In this document: positions 1 through 9,800 of the stretch, in pieces | How the letters are laid out: every line of letters begins with the position of its first letter | Numbering within the stretch: the stretch's first letter is position 1 | From: Paludibacter sp. 47-17 | GTDB taxonomy: Bacteria; Bacteroidota; Bacteroidia; Bacteroidales; Paludibacteraceae | DNA length: 64,000 nt | Direction: 5' to 3' | Assembly: GCA_001898935.1 (NCBI GenBank) | Contig: MKVT01000008.1 | Span: 124,001-188,000, forward strand | Notes under the pieces: model-generated | What the model was told of the DNA's origin: nothing | Databases searched by the model: none | What the model saw: only the letters and a program-made list of their open reading frames with translations | Translations under genes and position numbers: made by a program

Positions 1-542
1 TGAAGGATGTAGCGCTTACCCTGATCCCGTATTATGCATGGGCACACCGAGGCAGCGGCGAGATGGCCGTCTGGTTTCCCAACGAATTGTCGGCTACCCG
101 GCCGGTGATGCCTCCCAGTATAGCTTCGGAAAGTAAAATTCAGGCATCGGTAATGGCCAAGTCGATTTCGGCCGTCAACGACCGGCTGTTGCCGCGCGAC
201 GAGCACGATCGTTCGGCGCCCTATTACCACTGGTGGCCGCGTGAAGGCACTACCGAGTGGATAAGCTACGACTTTGGCAGTCCCAAAACCATTTCCGGCA
301 GTTCGGTGTACTGGTTCGACGATGCACCCTGGGGCGGATGCCGGGTACCCAAATCGTGGCGGTTGCTGTACCGCGATGCCGCCGGTAAGTGGATTCCGGT
401 GGTCAATCCATCGGCATACGGCACAGCCAAAGGCACTTCCAACTACGTATCGTTTACACCGGTAAGCACCGATGCGTTGAAGATCGAAATTGAATTGCCG
501 GAGAAGAATTCGGCAGGAGTGTTTGAGTGGGAGGTGGAGTAA
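1..542 (+). CDS. GH127-type beta-L-arabinofuranosidase, 3' end only
   Basis: Partial gene open from the left edge; the reading frame starts at base 3. The first visible residues, LTLIPYYAWAHRGSGEMAVW, match the conserved end of the DUF1680/GH127 fold (beta-L-arabinofuranosidases that remove terminal L-arabinofuranose from plant glycans or glycoproteins). After it come about 150 residues rich in W, Y and G (YHWWPREGTTEW, SVYWFDDAPWGGCRVP). They look like the beta-sandwich module that usually closes this family in Bacteroidota. The catalytic region is outside the window, so activity cannot be checked. The gene ends 85 bp before the next one, which has its own promoter-like element, so they are probably separate units. 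Family call good, exact substrate inferred. Confidence 0.8.
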   Translation, partial: KDVALTLIPYYAWAHRGSGEMAVWFPNELSATRPVMPPSIASESKIQASVMAKSISAVNDRLLPRDEHDRSAPYYHWWPREGTTEWISYDFGSPKTISGSSVYWFDDAPWGGCRVPKSWRLLYRDAAGKWIPVVNPSAYGTAKGTSNYVSFTPVSTDALKIEIELPEKNSAGVFEWEVE

Positions 543-590
543 ATATGAAAAATGATTATCGCCGCTGGATGGTCAATCAAAATTCTCCCG

Positions 591-598
591 TATATTTG
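591..598 (+). promoter_or_regulatory. -7 element TATATTTG for the DUF1800 gene
   Basis: TATATTTGC matches the Bacteroidota -7 consensus TAnnTTTG and lies 29 bp before the ATG at 628. No clear TTTG is seen about 20 bp upstream, so the -33 part is weak. It supports the 628 start and a transcript separate from the GH127 gene. Confidence 0.5.
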
Positions 599-627
599 CA
601 GCTGTTATTTAGAAACAGTTGTAATAA

Positions 628-2277
628 ATGAACAGAAGAGAATTCTTCGGATTACCGGCCAATGAACAGGGAGCCGATGTGGCAGTGAAAATTGCCGCCG
701 GCGGACTTCAGCCCTATACCGGTCCATGGACCGAAAAAGAAGCAAGGCATTTGCTCAAACGTACCCTGTTCGGAGCTACCGGTGCCGATGTGAAATATTT
801 TAGTTCCCTTACGATGGATGCTTGTGTCGACGAGCTGATCCATAGCCTTGAGGCCGATCCCCCGCCTCCGGTGAATTCCTATTCGCCGGGCACTCCCGAC
901 GCCAATATTCCTGCCGGCGAAACCTGGGTGAACGACACCGCTCCGGTTTCGGGAACGCTCAACAGCCGGCGGAGAGATTCGCTTCAGGCCTGGTGGTGGG
1001 GCCGGCTGATCCATCAGTCGCCGACGCTTCGTGAAAAAATGGTCTTGTTCTGGCACAATCACCTCACCGTGGAACAGCCGGGAATCAATGCCCGCTACTT
1101 GTACAGTTACAATGTGTTGCTGCGCCGCCATGCGCTGGGTAATTTCAGGACTTTACTCCGCGAAATGAGCCTCAATCCGGCTATGCTGGTATACCTCAAC
1201 GGTGATAAGAATACAGCTGCCGCTCCCAACGAGAATTATGCGCGGGAACTGCAGGAGCTGTATGCCATCGGCAAAGGGAAGGATGCGCATTTTACCGAGT
1301 CGGATGTGCAGCAAGCTGCCAGGGTGCTCACCGGATACCAGATCGATAGTGCCAAAGCGGCTTATGTTTTCAATCCCGCCCGGCACGATTCCAACCCGAA
1401 AAGTTTTTCGGCCTTTTATAATTCGAAGGTTATTGCGGGACGCACCGGTACCGATGGGGAACTGGAGCTGGACGAATTGATCGGTATGCTGTTTGAACAA
1501 CCGGAACTGGCAAAGTTTATCTGCCGGAAAATCTATCGTTTCTTTGTATATTATACGATCGACGAGCAGGTTGAAAATCAGGTGATCGTTCCGCTGGCTG
1601 CGATTTTCAGAGCTAATAATTACGAAATTAAACCGGTTTTGTCGGCGCTTTTCAAAAGTGAACATTTCTACCACCCTTTGAATATTGGTTGCATGATAAA
1701 AAGCCCCATCGATTATGTGTGCGGATTGGTGCGTGAGTTCAATGTGCAATTTCCCGACGAAAAGCTGTATTATGCCGATGCGTATTCGTTGTATCGCTAT
1801 ATTGCCGATCATGCTTACAAAATGGGACAGGAAATCGGGAATCCTCCCGATGTGTCGGGTTGGCCGGCCTACTATCAGGAACCTCAGTACCATCAATTGT
1901 GGATCAATGCCAGCTCGCTTCCGCTCCGAAGTAAATATTCCGAGTACATAACCACCACCGGATTTTCGAAAAACGGCAAAAAAGTGATTGTGGACGTGCT
2001 GGGATACTGTGCGTCGTTACAAAATCCTGGCGATCCGAATCAGTTGCTCGATCAACTTATCAACCATCATCTGACGATAACGATATCGTCCGATTCAAAA
2101 GCGTTTATTAAAAAAGAGATGCTGTTGTCGGGGCAAGAGTCCGATCATTACTGGACTTCGGCATGGGAGGGCTATATGGCTAATCCGTCGAGCACCACGA
2201 GCCGGAACATTGTGCTCACCCGATTGCGGGCATTGTTGATTTACCTGATGAATTTAGCTGAATATCAGCTTTCCTAA
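628..2277 (+). CDS. DUF1800 family protein
   Basis: A 549-residue protein of the DUF1800 family (PF08811), a large group of unknown biochemistry found beside DUF1501 genes. Family traits visible: an N-terminal helical segment with HLLKRTLFGA, then WWWGRLIHQSPTLREKMVLFWHNHL near residues 115-150, NENYARELQELYAIG near 200, and a conserved NPPDVSGWP near 405. The length is normal. It starts MNRREFFGL, which resembles a twin-arginine start, but no clear hydrophobic signal core follows, so export is uncertain. The next gene (DUF1501) starts 14 bp after its stop, so the two are almost certainly one operon. Family call firm, function unknown. Confidence 0.88.
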   Translation: MNRREFFGLPANEQGADVAVKIAAGGLQPYTGPWTEKEARHLLKRTLFGATGADVKYFSSLTMDACVDELIHSLEADPPPPVNSYSPGTPDANIPAGETWVNDTAPVSGTLNSRRRDSLQAWWWGRLIHQSPTLREKMVLFWHNHLTVEQPGINARYLYSYNVLLRRHALGNFRTLLREMSLNPAMLVYLNGDKNTAAAPNENYARELQELYAIGKGKDAHFTESDVQQAARVLTGYQIDSAKAAYVFNPARHDSNPKSFSAFYNSKVIAGRTGTDGELELDELIGMLFEQPELAKFICRKIYRFFVYYTIDEQVENQVIVPLAAIFRANNYEIKPVLSALFKSEHFYHPLNIGCMIKSPIDYVCGLVREFNVQFPDEKLYYADAYSLYRYIADHAYKMGQEIGNPPDVSGWPAYYQEPQYHQLWINASSLPLRSKYSEYITTTGFSKNGKKVIVDVLGYCASLQNPGDPNQLLDQLINHHLTITISSDSKAFIKKEMLLSGQESDHYWTSAWEGYMANPSSTTSRNIVLTRLRALLIYLMNLAEYQLS

Positions 2278-2291
2278 TCGATTGAACTGAA

Positions 2292-3866
2292 ATGAAACGG
2301 AGAGATTTTATAAAAAATGCGGCTGCACTGGCGGCGTTGCCTGGGTTGGGTGGTATTTTATCGGCCGGGAATACCGATCCCCGGGCGTGGATTACTGCGC
2401 TGGCCAATGCCGGCGAAACCGGCCGGGTGTTGGTGTTGTTGCAGCTGAAGGGGGGAAACGATGGACTCAATACCCTCATCCCGCTCGATCAGTATGCCGC
2501 CTACAGCAATGCCCGTAAAGAAGTGGCCATTGCCCGGTCGGCAGTGCTTCCGCTCGACGGGTATGCCAACTGCGGTTTTCATCCGGCCATGAAAGCACTT
2601 CAAAAGCGGTTCAACGAGGGGAAGGTAAGGATCGTGCAGGCGGTTGGCTACCCTTCGCAGAACTTTTCGCATTTTCGATCCACCGATATCTGGATGAGTG
2701 CATCCGACTCCACCGAAGTGATCAATACCGGATGGGCCGGCCGGTACCTGGATAGTCAGTATCCCGGCTTTCCCGAAGCCTATCCCAACGCCTCCATGCC
2801 CGATCCGCTGGCAATCGAAGTCGGTTCGGTATTATCGCTCGCCTTTCAGGGCGGCGAAATGAACATGTCGATGTCGGTAACCGATCCGGCCAATTTTTAT
2901 AAATTGATGAACGGTATTCAGGATCCGCCTCCCGAAACGCCGGCAGGGAAGGAACTGGCTTATATTCGTACTACTTCGCTGCAGACCAATGCCTATGCTT
3001 CGGTGATAATGGAAGCAGCTTCCACGGTAGCGCAGCAAAGCAGTGCCTATCCGGCCGAAGGCGAAAATGCACTCGCCGATAAGCTGAAAATTGTGGCCCG
3101 GTTGATTGCGGGCGGATTGAAAACCAAAGTGTATCTGGTCAGTCTGAGCGGGTTTGATACGCACAACGATCAGGTCGACGAAACCGACAGTTCACAGGGA
3201 TTGCACGCGTCATTGTTGGGGAAAGTGTCGGAAGCCATCGATGCGTTCATGACCGATCTCGACTTTCTGAACATCGCGAATCGGGTAGTGGGGATGACCT
3301 TCTCGGAGTTTGGACGCCGAATTATTGCCAATAAAAGTTTCGGGACCGATCATGGTGCGGCTGCTCCCTTGTTTTTGTTTGGAAACCGGGTAGTTCCGGG
3401 TATTCTGGGCGAAAACCCCACCCTTCCTGCTGTGCCTGTCATTTCCAGTAATATTGCCATGCAGTACGATTTCCGGGCTGTATACGCAACGGTGTTGAAC
3501 CAATGGTTTAAAATTGATAAGAACCTGGTGGATGCCGTATTGTTGAAAAGTTTTACAACGCTGCCACTATTCCGTGACGATGAAACGTCGGTGCCGGAGC
3601 TCCCGGCCGGGGCGACCGGTACGTTCCGGGTTTTCCCGAATCCGGTACACGACGAGGCCCGGTTGGAGTTTGAATCGGGAGCCGGAACTGTATTGCTGGA
3701 ACTATACGATGCAAAAGGAGCTTTGCTTCAAACGCTGGCGGACCGGGAGTTTGAAGCGGGCACGCATTCGATCCGTTTTCAGGTCGCCGGGTTCACTGCA
3801 GGGATTTATTACGTCCGCCTGTACCACGCGGGTAACAGGCAGACGATTGCCGTTCTGAAGCAATGA
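2292..3866 (+). CDS. DUF1501 family protein with T9SS sorting tail
   Basis: A 524-residue DUF1501 protein (PF07394), a family related to the alkaline phosphatase/sulfatase fold. The start MKRRDFIKNAAALAALPGLG is a typical Tat signal with the RR pair and a small-residue hydrophobic core. Motifs include LLQLKGGNDGLNTLIP near 50, GYPSQNFSHFRSTDIW near 122, SGFDTHNDQ near 282 and GTDHGAAAPLFLFG near 352; the last two look like metal-site segments. Residues about 445-524 (FRVFPNPVHDEARLE to GIYYVRLYH) form a T9SS type A sorting domain, which predicts secretion across the outer membrane or surface anchoring. It is paired with DUF1800 upstream. The substrate is unknown. Confidence 0.88.
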   Translation: MKRRDFIKNAAALAALPGLGGILSAGNTDPRAWITALANAGETGRVLVLLQLKGGNDGLNTLIPLDQYAAYSNARKEVAIARSAVLPLDGYANCGFHPAMKALQKRFNEGKVRIVQAVGYPSQNFSHFRSTDIWMSASDSTEVINTGWAGRYLDSQYPGFPEAYPNASMPDPLAIEVGSVLSLAFQGGEMNMSMSVTDPANFYKLMNGIQDPPPETPAGKELAYIRTTSLQTNAYASVIMEAASTVAQQSSAYPAEGENALADKLKIVARLIAGGLKTKVYLVSLSGFDTHNDQVDETDSSQGLHASLLGKVSEAIDAFMTDLDFLNIANRVVGMTFSEFGRRIIANKSFGTDHGAAAPLFLFGNRVVPGILGENPTLPAVPVISSNIAMQYDFRAVYATVLNQWFKIDKNLVDAVLLKSFTTLPLFRDDETSVPELPAGATGTFRVFPNPVHDEARLEFESGAGTVLLELYDAKGALLQTLADREFEAGTHSIRFQVAGFTAGIYYVRLYHAGNRQTIAVLKQ

Positions 3867-3877
3867 CGGAGGGGGCG

Positions 3878-5161
3878 TTATTCGGCGACTAATTCATCCA
3901 CCAGTTTGTTGAAATCCTGCTTGAATTCTTCGTGGAACAGCCCCGTTGCCGGTCCATTGAAGCCCGTATGGATTTTGCGGATCTTACCTTGTTTGTCGAT
4001 AAAGATAGTGGTCGGGTAACCGTTGACCTTTTCCAGCTCGGGTAGGGCTTTGCCGGTAGCTTCGGCTCCCACTTTGCCGCCAAACACGATTTCATATCCG
4101 GTATCGTACCGGTCGCGCAGGCGTTGCAGCGCTCCCTGGGCATATGCAAAATCATCTTTCCGTTCGAAGGCCAGTCCGATAATTTCAACTCCCCGGCTGC
4201 GGTTGGCTTTGTACCAGGGCGACAGGAACTCCATCTCGTCGAGGCAATTGGGGCACCAGCTTCCTAAAATCGAGATGATAACCACTTTTCCCCGGTAGCG
4301 TTCGTCGTTGATCGATAGTGTTTTCCCTTCGAGATTGGGCAGGCTGAAGCTGAGCGTTTCCTTGCCCGGTTTCAGTTTGGTGAGGCTGTAGGGGTCGGCC
4401 AGTCCTGCCTGATCGTTGCGGGTAGCTATCAGCCGTGTTTTGCCCCGGGTCGTGTAAAAAATGCCCGTAAACGCATCGGCACCCTCGAAAGTAAATTCCA
4501 GTAAATACGGACTCAGGCCGGCAAAAGCCGAAAGTTGTACGCCGTTTTCGGTATAGCTGCCTTCCAGGAAACGGAGGTCGCCATAACTCGTAAGGATGGA
4601 ACCGGTTACGATCAACTCACTGGCCGCTGTTCCCGAAGCCGGCGCCGGGCTGGCTGCAACAGCTCCTCTTACCGTGGCAGCTTCTACGGTTTGAAAGATC
4701 CCCACATTCCGGGTAGTATCCCCTTCATCGTTTATAAATAAAACATTCCATTTGCCGTCGATGCGATGGTTCGGGACTTTTTCGATGGGTTCGAAGCGAT
4801 GAGCGGTGCCGTACACAGCACGAAACGGGACTCCCGAGTCGTTTTCGATATAGTTTTTTACGAACCGGCCTTCGAGTCCTTCGTGACCAATTTTAGCTTT
4901 GATATATGCATCGTATGCAAGAATAGGAATGAGCAGCGAATCGTTTTTAATCGTCGCTCCGGTAAGTTCCACCCGTTCGGTCCCATTGAATAAGGTCACG
5001 GTGGCGGAGTCAGTTCCTGTTTTCTTCAGTTCAAACAGAAAAGGAGCCGATTTTTCGACCAACGATAATTCGCCTCTCCATATTCCTTCCTCGAGATGGG
5101 TATGGTGATGACAGCTTGTAGCCAGTACAGCAAGCAATGTAAGAAAAATAAGTTTGCGCAT
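3878..5161 (-). CDS. TlpA-family thioredoxin-like lipoprotein
   Basis: A 427-residue protein starting MRKLIFLTLLAVLATSC, an SPII signal whose lipid Cys is C17, followed by a His-rich stretch (CHHHTH). Residues about 20-270 form a beta-rich N-terminal region common in Bacteroidota TlpA-like proteins. The C-terminal third is a thioredoxin fold with GSWCPNCLDEM, where WCPNC is the redox CxxC, and with a cis-Pro region NGYPTTIFIDKQGKI. It probably acts in the periplasm as a thiol-disulfide reductase. It follows SusC and SusD on the same strand but has its own consensus promoter (5185-5216), so it may be regulated separately. Its partner protein is not evident. Confidence 0.85.
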   Translation of the reverse strand: MRKLIFLTLLAVLATSCHHHTHLEEGIWRGELSLVEKSAPFLFELKKTGTDSATVTLFNGTERVELTGATIKNDSLLIPILAYDAYIKAKIGHEGLEGRFVKNYIENDSGVPFRAVYGTAHRFEPIEKVPNHRIDGKWNVLFINDEGDTTRNVGIFQTVEAATVRGAVAASPAPASGTAASELIVTGSILTSYGDLRFLEGSYTENGVQLSAFAGLSPYLLEFTFEGADAFTGIFYTTRGKTRLIATRNDQAGLADPYSLTKLKPGKETLSFSLPNLEGKTLSINDERYRGKVVIISILGSWCPNCLDEMEFLSPWYKANRSRGVEIIGLAFERKDDFAYAQGALQRLRDRYDTGYEIVFGGKVGAEATGKALPELEKVNGYPTTIFIDKQGKIRKIHTGFNGPATGLFHEEFKQDFNKLVDELVAE

Positions 5162-5184
5162 AGAATGATTAAAAAATGAATAAG

Positions 5185-5216
5185 CAAAAATAGCTATAAA
5201 CCCTCAAAGAAACAAA
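5185..5216 (-). promoter_or_regulatory. Consensus Bacteroidota promoter for the TlpA-like gene
   Basis: On the minus strand TTTG (5213-5216) is followed by 20 bp and TATTTTTG (5185-5192), an almost perfect TTTG-N20-TAnnTTTG promoter. The start codon at 5161 lies 24 bp downstream. Confidence 0.7.
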
Positions 5217-5260
5217 TCGGCTGTTGAGTCTTCCGGGTCGGGGCTGTCCGGTAACCGGAA

Positions 5261-5295
5261 CCGTCCGGCGTTTGTACAGCGCAAACGCCGGACGG
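5261..5295. terminator. Perfect 14-bp hairpin after susD-like gene
   Basis: CCGTCCGGCGTTTG at 5261-5274 is the exact reverse complement of 5282-5295, with a 7-nt loop. It lies 5 bp beyond the SusD stop codon (5300). No T-run follows on the minus strand, so it may be a 3'-end stabiliser or a weak terminator rather than a classical intrinsic terminator. Confidence 0.65.
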
Positions 5296-5299
5296 TTTG

Positions 5300-6832
5300 T
5301 TACTTGAAAATCCAGAGTTTAGTTTCCAGCACGTCGTTGCCCTGTGCTGCAATAGCTCCCTGGTAACTGCTTTTGTTCACGGTTTGTTCTTTCACCGGGT
5401 AATACAGCCGGGCAGGAGCACCTCCATCGCCAAATAAAGGATTAAAGGTATAACTTACCGGATTGCCCTCTATGATTCCGGTATATACCACATCGCCTTT
5501 TTTGATCAGGAAGTCGGGATAACCGGTCCGCCGGTATTCGCTCCATACTTCCAGGAATTGGGTGAAGAGTGCGATGTATTTTTGATTGAGCACATTGCGT
5601 TGGTTGGCTGGCGGCAAAGCGGCCAGGTAGGTGTCGACCTCCGGAGCGCTCACTCCCCATTTTTCGAGCGAAGCCCGTACTCCTTTTTCGTAGTCGGCCT
5701 GGCTCCAGTTATTGTATTCGGAAATAAGGAAGGCCACTTCGCTGTATTCCATCAATACTTCGCCGTAATTGGCAGCATTGTAAACAGTTCCCGGCAAACT
5801 AACCTGAGTGGCCGAGAATTTTCCGGCTTCTCCTTCGGTCAATCCGTAGGGAAGGCCGACGTAAGCGCCAGCATTGTTTTTCAGGGCGTAAATACTCAAC
5901 CGGGGATCGGCTGCCGGCAGCTGGTTGTTTTCTCCTTTCAGCAACTCGATAAAGGGTTGCGAGAGTGCAAAATCTTTACGGTTGGCCGTAACGGTTGCCC
6001 GGTACAGGGGAGCTTCGTTGGGCGAGCTGCTGGAGTACTTGTAAATTGCATTGTCGGCATTGCCGGCGATCACCCCTTTGGCCAGGGCATCGGCAATATG
6101 TTGCTGGTAGAGTTCCGGATTTTTTATTTTCAGCCGGGTAGCCAATCGGAGCCGGAGCGAGTTGGCCAATTTTGCCCATTTTGCATTATCGCCGGCATAA
6201 ATAATATCGGCGGCGCCAAAGGTTTTTTCAGCGGCGTATTTCAATAAGGTATCGCCCGATTCCCGGAGCTCTTTCAATAAATCGGCATAAATTTTTTCCT
6301 GACCGGCATAAGCCGGAGTTATGTTGTCCGGATGTTGTTGCAAGGCCTGAAATGCAGGATCGTTGTTGCCGTACGAATGGTAAGGAATATCGCCAAAAAC
6401 ATCGGTGAGGGCATAAAAAGCATAGGTTTTCAACACCCGGCTGATGGCAATCTGGGTAGCATTACGTCCCGCGCCGTTGGCGGTAACGATGTCGCGTGTG
6501 GCCGCATTGCTGTTTAATTCGATTATTTCCTGAAGATTATTGAGTGTGAGGTAGAGTCCTTGCCAGTAATCGGCCGAGTAACTGAAGGGAATGTCGTAAC
6601 GCGACTGGCTGGTGTAGGTGTTCTGACTCAACTGTTGCACGAAAAGTGCAGAGCCGCGGAGCGAAACCTGTTCGCTTCGGAGGTTGTCGACCAATCGTTT
6701 CTGGGCTGTTACGATGAGCGATGTGGTGGGCACTGCGGCCGGACGGTTGGGGTCGATGTTTATATCTTCGTCGATGCAGGAAGACAGAGCTGCCGAAACG
6801 ATAAGCAAGCTGTATAATAGTTTGAAGTTCAT
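5300..6832 (-). CDS. SusD/RagB-like nutrient-binding outer-membrane lipoprotein (SusD-like 2 type)
   Basis: A 510-residue lipoprotein (MNFKLLYSLLIVSAALSSC, lipid Cys C19) with IDEDINIDPNRP directly after the signal. This DPNxP start and the overall sequence fit the PF12771 SusD-like group rather than classical SusD. It forms the lid of a SusC transporter and binds substrate at the cell surface. It lies 30 bp after the SusC gene at 6863-10066, in the standard susC-susD order. No glycoside hydrolase is in this unit, so the ligand (glycan or peptide) cannot be told. A strong hairpin follows the stop. Confidence 0.9.
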   Translation of the reverse strand: MNFKLLYSLLIVSAALSSCIDEDINIDPNRPAAVPTTSLIVTAQKRLVDNLRSEQVSLRGSALFVQQLSQNTYTSQSRYDIPFSYSADYWQGLYLTLNNLQEIIELNSNAATRDIVTANGAGRNATQIAISRVLKTYAFYALTDVFGDIPYHSYGNNDPAFQALQQHPDNITPAYAGQEKIYADLLKELRESGDTLLKYAAEKTFGAADIIYAGDNAKWAKLANSLRLRLATRLKIKNPELYQQHIADALAKGVIAGNADNAIYKYSSSSPNEAPLYRATVTANRKDFALSQPFIELLKGENNQLPAADPRLSIYALKNNAGAYVGLPYGLTEGEAGKFSATQVSLPGTVYNAANYGEVLMEYSEVAFLISEYNNWSQADYEKGVRASLEKWGVSAPEVDTYLAALPPANQRNVLNQKYIALFTQFLEVWSEYRRTGYPDFLIKKGDVVYTGIIEGNPVSYTFNPLFGDGGAPARLYYPVKEQTVNKSSYQGAIAAQGNDVLETKLWIFK

Positions 6833-6862
6833 ATGCTTATAGTATTGATGTGATCGTTGTTG

Positions 6863-9800
6863 TTAAAATTTGAAATTGATGTTCAGACCATAACTGATGG
6901 GAGTGGGCAGGTTTCCGCCCTCGATTCCCTGAATATTTCCTCCGCTGTTGGTTAATTCCGGATCGATGGTTTTACTGCTCCGGTAGAGGTAGAATAAGTT
7001 TCGGGCATAGAGCGATGTATGAATCGTGTTGATGGCACTGCCTTCCGGGAGTTTGTGCGTGTAACCAAGGGTAATTTCGCGCAATTTAACAAAACTGGCA
7101 TCAAAAATATCGAAGGTGGTGGGGCCGTTGTAGTGGTTGCGCGCCCAGGCCTGTGCCGATACCTGTTTGGTATTGGGTGCCGTATTGCTCACCGTGTATG
7201 TACCGTCCGGATGAAAAGCCACATTTCCGGTAACGCCATCGATTGTCACGCCGGTTTCCCGGATTCCGTTGGCAGCCGTTTCGGGCAGTATGCCTGAATA
7301 CATGGCTACTTTGTAAGTCTGCGAGAAGAATTTTCCACCCACCCTTGAGTCGATCAGGAAACCCGCGTTGAAATTTTTGTAACGAAACTGGTTCTGGAAG
7401 CTCCAGAGGAAGTCGGGTAACACACTTCCCAGCGAACGCAATTGCTGTGTACGCATGTACAATCCGTCGGATCCGATTACTTTTTGCCCGTCGGGAGCGT
7501 ACACAAAGTCGTAGCCCTGCAATTGTCCGTAGGTTTTTCCTTCTTCAGCAACCAGACTCACCAGCGTGGTACTCAGGTCGAGTTTCGATACAGCATCCGA
7601 TAACTCGACGATGGTATTTAGGTTGCGCGAAAAATTCACCGAACTGTTCCAGTCGAAATCGCGTGTTTTCACCGGATGGGCGGTAAGGGTTATCTCAACA
7701 CCCCGGTTGTTGATTTCTCCGGCATTTATTAATTTAGAGCTGTAACCGAAGGCATCCGAAGTGGGTAAGGAGATAATTTGATTCCGGCTGCTGTTGTTGT
7801 AATAGGTCAGGTCGATCCCGATCAGGTTTTTAAACAACTGCACCTGCAGGCCGGTCTCGACCGACGAAGTGATTTCGGGTTTCAGGTTCAGGTTGTTGAG
7901 CTGCGAAGGTAATGCATAGGCAATGTTTCCATTGATAGACGATAGCGATTCGTACACTTTATAGAGTTGATAGGGATCGGTGTCGTTACCAACCTGGGCC
8001 CAACCTAACCGGAATTTGGCAAACGACAGCCAGGAGCTGTTTTTAAGCGCGGGCAATTCGCTTAAGATAACCGACGAGGTAAGCGAAGGATAGAGGTAGG
8101 AATTATGCTCTTCGGGTAAAGTCGACGACCAGTCGTTTCGCAGGGTGCCGTCGAGGTACAGGGTACTTTTCCAACCATACGAAAAGCTACCGAACACCGA
8201 CGACAAGGCTTTGTTGTACACTCCGGTCGACGATCCGATCACCACAGAGGTCGCATTTTTCAGACTGTAATATCCGGGAATAATCAATCCGCCAGAAGTA
8301 ACAAAATCGCTGATTCGGCGCGAGCGTTGCAGGTAATTGGTACCTAGGTTGGCCACGATGGAATGATTACCGGAGTTTTTGGTGGCAGTAGCCAGCAATT
8401 CGTAGTTAAACTCATTGTACACTTGAGTGTATTCCGAATATTGCGATTGCGATCGCGAATATACTGCAATCCGGTCCTGTGCATTGTATTGGTAGATGTC
8501 GCCATTGACCCGGCCGGTTACCGATAGCCAGCCGGTTGGATTGAGTTTGATGCCTATGTGGCCGTACAGCCGGTCGCGATCTTCTTCCAGGTAGCTTTCG
8601 AAGGCCGACCAATAGGGATTGTCGATGTATTTGGTACGTTCATCAGCTACCGTATTGGTATATCCGGTTCGGTTCCAGGCACGGGGAGTTCCGTCGGGGC
8701 GTTTGTATTCGGCCAGTTTTTTATAATCCACCTGTACCGCACCCCATTGGTAGGCTTCCAGGATGATATTCCGGTTCGAAGCTCCGGTCCATGGGCGACC
8801 GGTGGAGTTGTTTTTGAGGTAATTGGCGCTTCCGAAAAACGATATGAATTTACCATTGGTTGCACCGGAAATATTCACCGAATTCCGACTCAGGGAGGAA
8901 TTCGGAATCGTTCCCGTTACGTTTTTGTTGGTTACCGACAGCCGGAAGCTGGTTTTATCGGTCGATTGCGACAACGAAACCGAGTTGGTATTGGCCACGC
9001 CGGTACGGAAGAAATACGAAACATCGTTTTCCGGATACAGCCAGGGTTCCGGGTTCAGGTAATCGGCCGGGTATTCCGGGTCGAGATTATACCAGTGAAG
9101 TACCGGTGTGCCATCGAGTTTCGGTCCCCAGCTTTCATCCGAAGCATAGTCTACAATTTTATACTCTCTGCCGTTGATCGTAGCGGTCGAAAAGGTCGGA
9201 TTATATCCGCCTCCGTATAATTTCTGACGTTCGGGTAAGCGGGCGATCTTTTCAAATTCGATTCCGGTGTTTACTTCTACCGATAGTTTGCCTTTTTCTT
9301 TCGATCCTTTTTTAGTGGTAATCAGAATCACACCATTGGCAGCGCGCGAACCGTAGAGTGCGGCAGCCGAAGGGCCTTTCAGTACGCTGAGGTCTTCGAT
9401 ATCGTCGGGATTAATATCCTGGATCGTACTTCCGACATCTTTACCCGCACTACCGTTGATTGTGGATGAGGTGTTGAGATCGGTATTGTCGAGCGGCACC
9501 CCGTCGATGACAAACAAAGGCTGATTATTCCCGGTTATTGAGTTGATCCCCCGCAGGGTAATACGCGACGAACCACCCAGGTTTCCCCCGCTGCTGATGA
9601 TTTGCAGGCCCGATATTTTGCCCGAGAGGGCGCTCAGTGCATTGGTCGGACGCGTTTGAAAAGCGTCGCCGGTTACATTTTGAACCGAATAGCCGAGCGC
9701 TTTTTTCTCGCGGGGAATATTCAGCGAGGTGATGACGATTTCGTTGAGAGCCGTTGCACTTTCGCTTAGCCGGATGGTAACCGGTTGGCCGGAGCTGGCG

